In this document: in pieces, positions 16,599 through 24,208 of the stretch | Layout of the letters: each line of letters begins with the position of its first letter | Position numbering within the stretch: position 1 is the stretch's first letter | Assembly: GCA_003151275.1 (NCBI GenBank) | Contig: PLXC01000097.1 | Location: forward strand, 1-44,823 | Length of the DNA: 44,823 nt | Source: Candidatus Melainabacteria bacterium | Lineage (GTDB): Bacteria; Cyanobacteriota; Vampirovibrionia; Obscuribacterales; Obscuribacteraceae | Direction of reading: 5' to 3' | Notes under the pieces: model-generated | The model's input: the letters and a program-made list of their open reading frames with translations, nothing else | Told to the model about the DNA's origin: nothing | The model's database searches: none | Position numbers and translations under genes: made by a program

Positions 16599-18656
16599 TT
16601 GATCAAGAGTTGGTATAGTTCCTACTACGTGGACAAACCTGAGCAACAAACTTTCAAGAAAGATGATTCGGATAGCAAAACCATCCGAGTCCAAAACACG
16701 TCCTTAAATGCTGAGGAAGTAAAAGACAAATTCGAGTCAGTCCTCTCGCTTGGAGAGATTGTCGGTGGACGGTACAAGGTGCTGGCTGTGCTTGGACAAG
16801 GCGGCGCCGGTGTCGTTTACAAAGTCGAGCAGATCTTCCTTGGCGACGTGTATGCCTTAAAGTTTTTGCATGCCGAAAAATCCACTGATAAGGCAATCGC
16901 TCGCTTTCATAAAGAAGCAAATGCTGCACACCTGCTTAAGCATCAAAATCTAGTTCGAGTGCACGATTTTGGCTTCTCGGAAAACAACCAACCATTTTTC
17001 GTGATGGACTATGTGGAAGGAACACCTCTGTCTGAACGGATCAAATTCCAGGGTTGTTTGTCAGTGTCCGAGGCTCTGGACGTATTCATACAGGTGTGCA
17101 ATGCGCTTTCTTATGCACACGAAAGCGGCGTGGTGCATAGAGACTTGAAGCCGAGCAACATCATGTTGACCAAATTGGGACCGGAGGAAGCCGAGCTCGT
17201 TAAGATAGTCGATTTCGGCATAGCCAAGATCTTGCAGCTGGAGTCTGATGAGGCTCATGAATTGACGCGCACGGGCGAAATATTCGGCAGCCCGTTCTAT
17301 ATGAGCCCTGAACAGTGTATGGGTCAGGCAATAGACCATCGCTGCGATATTTATTCGCTTGGTTGCACTCTGTTCGAGGCATTGACGGGACTGCCTCCCT
17401 TCTCTGGGGAGAGCGCTTTGTCGATTATGATGAAGCATCAGCTTGAGGAGCCGCCCACACTGAAAGAGACAAGTCTGGGTAAGGACTTTCCCCAGTCACT
17501 CGAGCAAGTGGTGCGCAGACTCCTATCCAAAGATCCGTCTGCCCGCTATCAGAGCATGATGTCTGTTAAACACGCTCTGCAACTGGTCAAAGAAGGAAAG
17601 TCGATCGATAGCCAGTCAAGCAAACTTGCCACGAAGTCCACGCGGCGTTGGCTGCTTGTCTTGATCGCTGGCACCGCTGTTTTGGCCATTGCCGCCTTCT
17701 TTGCCATTAAGAGCAGCTTGCCAGGAGTTGTTCCCGCCAAGACTTCTTCTTCTGAGGCTGTCCCGAAACCATACGAATCTGTGATTCCAGAAACTCCACC
17801 CGAGAATTTCTATGCAGAGCTGCCACTGAGCAAGGCGAGAGGGAAGCCATGGAAACTTCACTTTCTAGCAGATCGTTCTTTGGGCACTATTAGTTTGATC
17901 AACAACTCCAAAGAGCACTGGGAAGGAAAGAAGGCCAAAGGGCTGGTAACATTTCAGTCCGCTCAGCCCCTGCTTTTGAGCCCTAGCGCCGCTGTAGTTG
18001 AAAATCCGCAATTAATGCGGCATTTCAGAGGCGATGAAATCGCTGAAATCAGACTAGCCCAGAACCCTTTTTTGGGCGACGACTTCTTCTTCTTCATCAA
18101 TCACCTGACCGGACTTAGAATTCTTGATCTGGAAGGCACAGAGATAACAGACCGGGGTTTGGCATACTTGGAGAAGTTGCCGGACATACAAGAATTGTCT
18201 GTCTCCAACACAAAAGGTGTAACCGGCAATGAATTGTCTCGACTTAAGTGCATGAGAGTATTGCATATCCTCAAGGCTGATCACGTACCGAACATGTCGA
18301 AAGTTCTATCGATCCTTGCCCGTAATAAATCAAACAGCATAACGGAACTTCAAGTGATGGGCACCAATCTGTCAGACGCCGATTTGCAAAAAGTTCGAGA
18401 TTTTCCAAACCTGATAGTCCTCCGTGCAGCGCAGAACAAAGAGATAACTGACGTTGGGGTGTCCAAACTCGTCAAGCTCAAAAATCTGAAGCTTCTCGAT
18501 CTCAGATTTTGCCAATTAACCCCTGCTTGCATTCAATATTTGCGTCAATTGCCCCAGCTTGAAGTTTTGAACATCAGCACCGACAAATGGTCTAAAAATG
18601 AGCAGCAGGCTCTGCACAGTGCGCTTCCGCGTTGCCAATTTGATGTCTTTGAATAA
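16599..18656 (+). CDS. Ser/Thr protein kinase with membrane helix and leucine-rich-repeat domain
   Basis: A 685-residue single-pass membrane protein. The cytoplasmic Hanks-type kinase (about 58-330) is complete: GQGGAGVVY, Lys88 (YALKFL), HRDLKPSN (Asp182), DFG (Asp205), SPFYMSPEQ and DIYSLGCTLFEALTG. One membrane helix follows (350-371, RRWLLVLIAGTAVLAIAAFF), then a linker, then leucine-rich repeats (about 500-680; for example LRILDLEGTEITDRGLAYLEKL and LKLLDLRFCQLTPACIQYL). The LRRs would lie outside the cytoplasmic membrane as a sensor, with the kinase inside. The start is uncertain: TTG at 16599 has no clear ribosome site, and a GTG at 16629 is an alternative. It stands alone, with a structured leader upstream. 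Confidence 0.88.
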   Translation: MIKSWYSSYYVDKPEQQTFKKDDSDSKTIRVQNTSLNAEEVKDKFESVLSLGEIVGGRYKVLAVLGQGGAGVVYKVEQIFLGDVYALKFLHAEKSTDKAIARFHKEANAAHLLKHQNLVRVHDFGFSENNQPFFVMDYVEGTPLSERIKFQGCLSVSEALDVFIQVCNALSYAHESGVVHRDLKPSNIMLTKLGPEEAELVKIVDFGIAKILQLESDEAHELTRTGEIFGSPFYMSPEQCMGQAIDHRCDIYSLGCTLFEALTGLPPFSGESALSIMMKHQLEEPPTLKETSLGKDFPQSLEQVVRRLLSKDPSARYQSMMSVKHALQLVKEGKSIDSQSSKLATKSTRRWLLVLIAGTAVLAIAAFFAIKSSLPGVVPAKTSSSEAVPKPYESVIPETPPENFYAELPLSKARGKPWKLHFLADRSLGTISLINNSKEHWEGKKAKGLVTFQSAQPLLLSPSAAVVENPQLMRHFRGDEIAEIRLAQNPFLGDDFFFFINHLTGLRILDLEGTEITDRGLAYLEKLPDIQELSVSNTKGVTGNELSRLKCMRVLHILKADHVPNMSKVLSILARNKSNSITELQVMGTNLSDADLQKVRDFPNLIVLRAAQNKEITDVGVSKLVKLKNLKLLDLRFCQLTPACIQYLRQLPQLEVLNISTDKWSKNEQQALHSALPRCQFDVFE

Positions 18657-18771
18657 ACACTCAGGGATAGAACTGTTGGATGTCAGCTCAGTCTTTCTGC
18701 CGAGGTCGACTTCAACTTAAGGTATTAAGATGACTTGGTAAGATTGTCGACTCATCCGAAGGGGTTATTTC

Positions 18772-19275
18772 ATGACGAATGTATTGTTAGCAATTGATGG
18801 TGAACTGTTTGGAAATATCATTGCTGACTTTGTATTGAGTCATCAATGGGCTCCCAACACTAAATTCGAAATTCTTCAAGTCATTGAACCGTTCACTGAT
18901 GAGTTTCCCGCTGACCGCTTCGAGGGTAAAGTCGACGAAGCAGCTAAGCAATTATTGATGGATATTGCGACTCGTATCCACCGGAGTCTGCCGGAAGTAA
19001 ATATTTCTCAAATAGTTCGTACTGGCGATCCTACGGAAGTGATTTTGCAGGAGGCGGCAGAGTGGCCTGCTCAATTGATAGTTCTTGGTTCTCATGGGCG
19101 CAATCAGCTCAAACGCGCTTCTCTAGGCAGTGTGTCACTTGCGGTTTTGACACGCGCACTGTGCCCAGCGGTAATTGTTCGCATCCCCCAAAGCTACCTT
19201 CAGGCACTAGTAGCTGATTCAATAGACGTAAATCCTGAGGTCGATTCGACGATCCATATGCATGCATCGCCTTAG
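18772..19275 (+). CDS. Single-domain universal stress protein, ATP-binding type
   Basis: A 167-residue UspA-family protein. The N-terminus MTNVLLAIDGELFG forms the first strand, and the nucleotide-binding motif GSHGRNQLKRASLGSVS fits G-2x-G-9x-G-S, so ATP binding is expected, unlike the tandem USP at 1484. The domain ends with the usual strand (CPAVIVRI), followed by a 25-residue polar tail. ATG follows AAGGGG. It is monocistronic and converges with lgt. Confidence 0.85.
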   Translation: MTNVLLAIDGELFGNIIADFVLSHQWAPNTKFEILQVIEPFTDEFPADRFEGKVDEAAKQLLMDIATRIHRSLPEVNISQIVRTGDPTEVILQEAAEWPAQLIVLGSHGRNQLKRASLGSVSLAVLTRALCPAVIVRIPQSYLQALVADSIDVNPEVDSTIHMHASP

Positions 19276-19323
19276 TCGATTGTGCGACGTCCCTTTCGTC
19301 TTCAGCCTCAAAGAAGTTGAATG

Positions 19324-20118
19324 TTAGACGTTTTTTTTGTTTTTCAAATAAACAAAAACGATGCCGATTAATCCGATGATTAATGCCACTGCGCTCGCGA
19401 TTATGGGAAACGGTATGGTACCAGCCATGATACTGTCTGTTCTCATCGGTTCGATCAGCAGCCTACCTACTGAGTACAGTGCTAGATAAACGAAGAAGGT
19501 CATTCCATCATAGTTCTTCAGGCGGTTAGCGAGAAAGAAATACAACAAAATAAACAGTGCTAAGTCCCATATCGATTCGTATAAAAACGTTGGATGGAAA
19601 TAGTTAGAGCTGTGAAATTGAAACGGACGTCGGTCTTCGGGAATAAATAACTTCAGTGGAAAGTCATCGCCAACCGGTCTGCCGAAGGCTTCTGAATTGA
19701 AGAAGTTGCCCCACCTTCCGATTGACTGGGCAAGGGGAACAGAAGCGGTAATAATGTCGCAGAACGGCCAAAATTTTGTCTTACTGACTTTGCAATAAAT
19801 AATGCCGCCGAGGAAAGCACCAATTACGCCACCATGCAACGACATGCCACCGTGCCAAGTTGCCACTATCTCAAACAAGTTGTTAGCAAAGCTCGACCAA
19901 GTCAGCGCCACATAATAAAGTCGCGCACCTATGATCGCACCAACGAATGAGCTAAGTGCACAATTTACGAGCTTTTGTTCGTCCAATCCTCGGCGCTTCG
20001 CCATGACGGTGGCACATGAGATCGAAACAAGTGCGCCAAGCGCGATCATTACCCCGTACCAGCGAATGGTGAGGGGTCCAAGTTGCAAAAAAATGGCGCC
20101 GGGAGAACCAAAGATCAT
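19324..20118 (-). CDS. lgt: Prolipoprotein diacylglyceryl transferase
   Basis: A 264-residue polytopic inner-membrane enzyme that moves diacylglycerol from phosphatidylglycerol to the lipobox Cys of prolipoproteins, the first step of lipoprotein maturation. Family motifs are present in order: IRWYG, GARLYYV, HGGMSLHGG (His95), the Lgt signature QSIGRWGNFFNSEAFGRP (131-148), HPTFLYES and GRLLIEPMRTD, with about seven hydrophobic segments and a basic tail. Length is normal. The reverse-strand small secreted protein gene ends 79 bases upstream and may share a transcript. Confidence 0.97.
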   Translation of the reverse strand: MIFGSPGAIFLQLGPLTIRWYGVMIALGALVSISCATVMAKRRGLDEQKLVNCALSSFVGAIIGARLYYVALTWSSFANNLFEIVATWHGGMSLHGGVIGAFLGGIIYCKVSKTKFWPFCDIITASVPLAQSIGRWGNFFNSEAFGRPVGDDFPLKLFIPEDRRPFQFHSSNYFHPTFLYESIWDLALFILLYFFLANRLKNYDGMTFFVYLALYSVGRLLIEPMRTDSIMAGTIPFPIIASAVALIIGLIGIVFVYLKNKKNV

Positions 20119-20197
20119 GGCAGCTATTGTAGCCGTCAGTCGTCAGAGCTGCGGTAGACCTTGCTCAGAATCAGCAAAATTTGAGATATTTGCCAAC

Positions 20198-20491
20198 TCA
20201 GTAAGGCTTTTGATCGTTTGGAACTGTGCCGCCGTAAACATCTTTAGGCGCTTTGCCGATATTGCGATCTTGGTTGGCAGGTAGCCCTTGGTCGTGCTGC
20301 TCATCATGCGGGTCGTCGCCGTGAGGGTCATCACCGTGCGGGTCGGCTCCGTTATATTTTTGAGCGACAATCCACTGAGTCTGCATAAGCTGGGCGACTG
20401 TCGGCCTAAGCTGAATATTTTTTAGAGAGAAACCCATTGTTGCGGGTGCTACCGCTACTGCTGTAGCCAACACCAGAACCATGCTTGACAT
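20198..20491 (-). CDS. Small secreted protein with Asp/His-rich repeat
   Basis: A 97-residue protein started at ATG 20491, directly behind GGAGGG; the longer frame to 20581 has no comparable site. Residues 1-20 (MSSMVLVLATAVAVAPATMG) look like a signal peptide without a basic start. After a mid-region (QLRPTVAQLMQTQWIVAQKY) comes GADPHGDDPHGDDPHDEQHD, from a 15-bp tandem repeat (20315-20344 plus a partial copy), which is rich in possible metal ligands. The rest is polar and Pro/Gly-rich. No family recognised. A periplasmic or surface metal-binding role is only a guess from composition. Confidence 0.6.
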   Translation of the reverse strand: MSSMVLVLATAVAVAPATMGFSLKNIQLRPTVAQLMQTQWIVAQKYNGADPHGDDPHGDDPHDEQHDQGLPANQDRNIGKAPKDVYGGTVPNDQKPY

Positions 20492-20604
20492 TGAGCCCTC
20501 CGATCCATCGATGAATGGGATTTGACATCCGCGAAGAGTATAGCTGAACTGTCCGATAAGCACGTTAAAATGGAGGCGCAAATGCTACTAAATTTCGGAG
20601 TCAT

Positions 20605-22113
20605 ATGGCACGCATAAAATCCAAGTGGATCTGCCAAGAGTGTGGGTATGGAGCCTCTGGCTTCCTCGGGAAGTGCAGTGAGTGCGGCACTTGGAATTCG
20701 ATGGTTGAAGAACTAGTCGAAGAAGAGGTCGCCGGCCTGGGGAAAAAGACCTTCGCCTCTAGATTAAATTCGGGTTTTGGCGGTGTCGCTCCAGCGGAAT
20801 CCGCCGGACCGGTCACTTTGGACGCAATCGACGTCAACAGCGAAACTGTCGATGCATCCCGCTTGAGCACTGGATTGGCAGGACTAGACGAAGTTTTGGG
20901 CGGGGGTCTGGTGCCAGGATCGGTGATCCTGCTTGCCGGTGATCCCGGCATCGGTAAGTCCACATTGCTTCTGCAAGTAGCCAATTATGTTGCTGAACAT
21001 CACAAGGTGCTCTACGTGTCAGGGGAAGAATCGGCGTCACAGGTGAAGTTAAGAGCGTCACGCCTGGGAGTGAACAAGGCTAATATCCTCGTTGATTCCG
21101 AGCAAGATGTAAGCAAAATTCGAGAGAGAATGTTGTCTGCCGACGTAAAGGTGGCGATTATCGACAGTATTCAGTCGATGTACCATCCGCAAGTGAGCAG
21201 CGCACCAGGCTCGGTGAGCCAAGTTCGCGAAGGCGCGCAATTTATCGTTTCGGCTGCTAAGTCTCAAAACATTGCCACTATTCTTGTCGGACATGTCACC
21301 AAGGAAGGCTCGATCGCCGGACCCCGTGTGCTCGAACATATGGTAGATGTCGTGCTCCAATTCGAAGGAGATCGGGCAAGACAGCTGCGAATTCTGAAAG
21401 CAGCAAAGAATAGATTTGGTTCGACACAGGAGATCGCAATTTACACAATGACCACATTGGGTCTTGCTGAAGTAGAAAATCCGAGCGCCTTACTGCTCGG
21501 TGATCGGCTGAGCAAGCTCGGTCGCAAGCAAGCACCTTCAGGCACCGCCGTGATTGCCGGAGGCGAGGGTAGCCGCTCGTTGCTCTTGGAAGTGCAAGCT
21601 CTTGTCGGCAATACTCATTATCCGAGTCCAAGAAGAGTCGTCAACGGTTGGGACTACAACCGCTTATTGCAAGTGCTTGCTGTTCTAGAAAAGAAAGTTG
21701 GATTGGCTGTTTCTCGTTATGATGTCTACGTAAACATTGTCGGCGGCTTGGACTTCAATGATCCATCAGGAGATCTGGGCATCAGCGTTGCCGTTGCCAC
21801 CTCATTCCTGGATCGATCGATAGATCCTGGTTTGTTGTGCATTGGTGAACTCGGTTTGACCGGGGAGATACGCGCAGTTGTTTCGTTGGAGCAGCGCTTA
21901 AAAGAAGCAGCAAAGCTCGGATTCCATAAAGCCCTGGTGCCTAAGGCCAATCTGCCTTTAGAATCCAAAATTGAAAGTATGGAAGTGATCGGCGTTGAAT
22001 CTTTGTTAGACGCCCTGACGCTTGCCATGCCCGGTGCGGACTTGGGTGTTAAATCAGCTCAACGGGAATCAAAAAATCCAGTGCCGCCCGCTGAAACCAG
22101 TTCTGCACGTTAG
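20605..22113 (+). CDS. radA: DNA repair protein RadA
   Basis: A 502-residue RecA-related helicase-like ATPase that promotes branch migration in recombinational repair. All domains are present: C4 zinc finger (Cys10, 13, 24, 27; CQECG...CSECGTWN), Walker A GDPGIGKST (112-120), Walker B-like VAIIDSIQSM, the RadA-specific KNRFG motif (268-272), and the Lon-like C-terminal domain (about 300-470; DVYVNIVGGLDFNDPSGDLGI, GELGLTGEIR). The 30-residue polar C-terminal tail is longer than usual. ATG follows CGGAG. It heads a forward operon with uvrC 35 bases downstream. Confidence 0.97.
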   Translation: MARIKSKWICQECGYGASGFLGKCSECGTWNSMVEELVEEEVAGLGKKTFASRLNSGFGGVAPAESAGPVTLDAIDVNSETVDASRLSTGLAGLDEVLGGGLVPGSVILLAGDPGIGKSTLLLQVANYVAEHHKVLYVSGEESASQVKLRASRLGVNKANILVDSEQDVSKIRERMLSADVKVAIIDSIQSMYHPQVSSAPGSVSQVREGAQFIVSAAKSQNIATILVGHVTKEGSIAGPRVLEHMVDVVLQFEGDRARQLRILKAAKNRFGSTQEIAIYTMTTLGLAEVENPSALLLGDRLSKLGRKQAPSGTAVIAGGEGSRSLLLEVQALVGNTHYPSPRRVVNGWDYNRLLQVLAVLEKKVGLAVSRYDVYVNIVGGLDFNDPSGDLGISVAVATSFLDRSIDPGLLCIGELGLTGEIRAVVSLEQRLKEAAKLGFHKALVPKANLPLESKIESMEVIGVESLLDALTLAMPGADLGVKSAQRESKNPVPPAETSSAR

Positions 22114-22148
22114 AATCTAAAAGTGGGTGCGATTTTTTGTAGCTCAGT

Positions 22149-24038
22149 ATGAAGACGATTTCCGAAGATCTAACTCGTCAACTTGGTGGCATGCCGGACG
22201 CGGCAGGCGTGTACGTCTTTAGGGATGTGCAAGGCGACATCATCTACATCGGCAAAGCGGTCAGCTTGAGAGCCAGAGTGCGCTCTTATTGGAATGAAAC
22301 ATCTTGGCGTGAGCGACCGAAGCTGGCTGTGATGATTCCGAAAGTCATGGCGATCGATACAATTTTGACTAACTCGGAAAAGGAAGCTTTGTTGCTCGAG
22401 GCTACGCTCGTTCGGCAGCACATGCCGCGTTACAACGTTGCTCTCAAGGACGACAAGAAGTATCCCTGGCTGGCGATTACATACGATGTTGCGTTTCCTC
22501 GGTTGGTCATGGTTCGTGATCCGGTCAAATATCGAAAAGAAAATCCGCGCTCGCGTGTGTTCGGTCCCTATGTGGAAACTGGCGTGATGTGGGAGACGGT
22601 GCGGATGCTGCGCAAGGTTTTTCCGATGCGACAACGGAAAAAACCGCTCTTCAAAGATCGCCCTTGCATGAATTATTACATCGGACTTTGTTTGGGACCT
22701 TGTCAAAAATTGGTAGACGAAGCGACTTACAGCCAGATCACTACGCAGGTAGAAATGTTCTTAGCCGGTAGGCAGAGTGAGGTGCTTACCATGCTCAGAA
22801 TGGAGATGGAAGCCCTTGCAGAGAAACTTGAGTTTGAGCAAGCAGCTAAGATTCGGAACCGTTTGCAATCGCTGGAACGTATCGTCGAAAAGCAACAGGT
22901 CTTTTTCCAAAATCAAAAAGTTAGTCAAGACATTATTGCAGAAGCCCATACCAACCGTTTCATCGCTGTTTGTCTGATGCGCGTGCGCGAAGGTAAATTG
23001 ATTTCCGCGGAGACCGTGTGTCTTCCACTTGTCGAAAAGACTAGCCCAGATGAAGCTTTTCAGAGCTTTGTCGATCAATACTACGCAGCTTGCGAAGACA
23101 TCGCCGTGCCGAGCGAAGTAGTCTTGCAACACACTCTCGAAGACGAGAATGCATTGCTCGAACTGCTTAATTCTAAATCCAGAACCGTAGTGAAAATTTC
23201 GGTGCCTCAACGTGGCAGTAAGCAGCAATCGATTGAGATGGCCCAGAAGAATGCGAGATTGTCTCTGGAAAAGGAATTACAGGTTGTGTCGGAAGAAGAC
23301 GCGAAGTTCACCCGAATCATGTCGACTCTTCAGGAAGACTTGATCCTCTCGAAACAGCCTCGCAGGATCGAATGCTTTGATATTTCAAACATTCAAGGAA
23401 CAGACAACGTTGCAAGCATGGTCGTCTTTGAAAACGCGCTGGCGAAAAAGTCTGACTATAGGCGCTTCAAAATCCGCACGGTTGAAGGAATCGGAGAAGC
23501 CAATGATTTTGCATCGATGAAGGAAGCGGTTGGAAGGAGATATTCACGACTTGTGCAAGAGGGAAAGCCGCTACCTGACTTGATCATCATTGATGGCGGC
23601 AAGGGACAATTGAGCGCCGCCTGCGAAGCGTTGGCAGAGGCAAACGTTCCTGCAGTCGATATCATCGGCCTTGCTAAGAAGCAAGAGGAGGTTTACAAGC
23701 CTAATAATTCGCAGCCATTCTTGTTGCCCAGACGAAGTGAGGCTTTGCACCTGCTGCAAAGAGTGCGGGATGAGGCACACCGATTCGCGGTGACGTATCA
23801 CCGCCAACTGCGAGCCAAGCGCTCAATTTCGTCAAACTTGGATATCTTGCCGGGCATTGGCAAGGCCAGGCGTAAAATATTGCTCGATTATTTTGGTTCG
23901 TTCGATAAAATTAAAGCTGCCGAATTGGAAGAACTATTAGCGGTTCCCGGGCTGCCAAAGAACGTTGCCGGTTCGATTTTTTCAAAGCTCCACCCGACTG
24001 ACCCGGAAAAAGATTCAGCCCTGCCCGTAGACCATTGA
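22149..24038 (+). CDS. uvrC: Excinuclease ABC subunit C
   Basis: A 629-residue nuclease making both incisions in nucleotide excision repair. N-terminal GIY-YIG domain (about 12-95; AGVYVFRDVQGDIIYIGKA, SLRARVRSYW), a Cys-containing segment (PCMNYYIGLCLGPC), UVR motif (about 205-240), RNase H-like endonuclease domain (FDISNIQGTDNVASMVVFE, PDLIIIDGGKGQLSAA) and tandem helix-hairpin-helix at the C-terminus (LPGIGKARRKILLDYFGS, VPGLPKNVAGSI). Length is normal. It is second in the radA operon, giving a small DNA-repair block ahead of envelope genes. Confidence 0.97.
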   Translation: MKTISEDLTRQLGGMPDAAGVYVFRDVQGDIIYIGKAVSLRARVRSYWNETSWRERPKLAVMIPKVMAIDTILTNSEKEALLLEATLVRQHMPRYNVALKDDKKYPWLAITYDVAFPRLVMVRDPVKYRKENPRSRVFGPYVETGVMWETVRMLRKVFPMRQRKKPLFKDRPCMNYYIGLCLGPCQKLVDEATYSQITTQVEMFLAGRQSEVLTMLRMEMEALAEKLEFEQAAKIRNRLQSLERIVEKQQVFFQNQKVSQDIIAEAHTNRFIAVCLMRVREGKLISAETVCLPLVEKTSPDEAFQSFVDQYYAACEDIAVPSEVVLQHTLEDENALLELLNSKSRTVVKISVPQRGSKQQSIEMAQKNARLSLEKELQVVSEEDAKFTRIMSTLQEDLILSKQPRRIECFDISNIQGTDNVASMVVFENALAKKSDYRRFKIRTVEGIGEANDFASMKEAVGRRYSRLVQEGKPLPDLIIIDGGKGQLSAACEALAEANVPAVDIIGLAKKQEEVYKPNNSQPFLLPRRSEALHLLQRVRDEAHRFAVTYHRQLRAKRSISSNLDILPGIGKARRKILLDYFGSFDKIKAAELEELLAVPGLPKNVAGSIFSKLHPTDPEKDSALPVDH

Positions 24039-24082
24039 ACACAACGATGCGAGAATAGTTCAAAACAGAGGTTAATAAGCCC

Positions 24083-24196
24083 ATGATGTCCTTCTTCCAC
24101 AAACATCATAAAGTGTTCGTCAAAGTGATAATCAGTTTGATGATCTTCACTTTCTTGATCTCGCTAGTTCCGTCTGTCATTTTTATGTTCCAGTAA
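24083..24196 (+). CDS. Putative 37-residue membrane peptide
   Basis: ATG at 24083 opens a 37-codon frame: a basic, His-rich start (MMSFFHKHHKVFVK), then one hydrophobic helix (VIISLMIFTFLISLVPSVIFMF) and a stop. An AGAGG lies 11 bases upstream, rather far. It fits snugly between uvrC (44 bases) and the YfhO-like gene (12 bases) on the same strand, and the positive-inside layout is typical of small single-pass proteins. Function unknown; conservation would decide whether it is real. Confidence 0.5.
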   Translation: MMSFFHKHHKVFVKVIISLMIFTFLISLVPSVIFMFQ

Positions 24197-24208
24197 TTCG
24201 GCAAAGTT

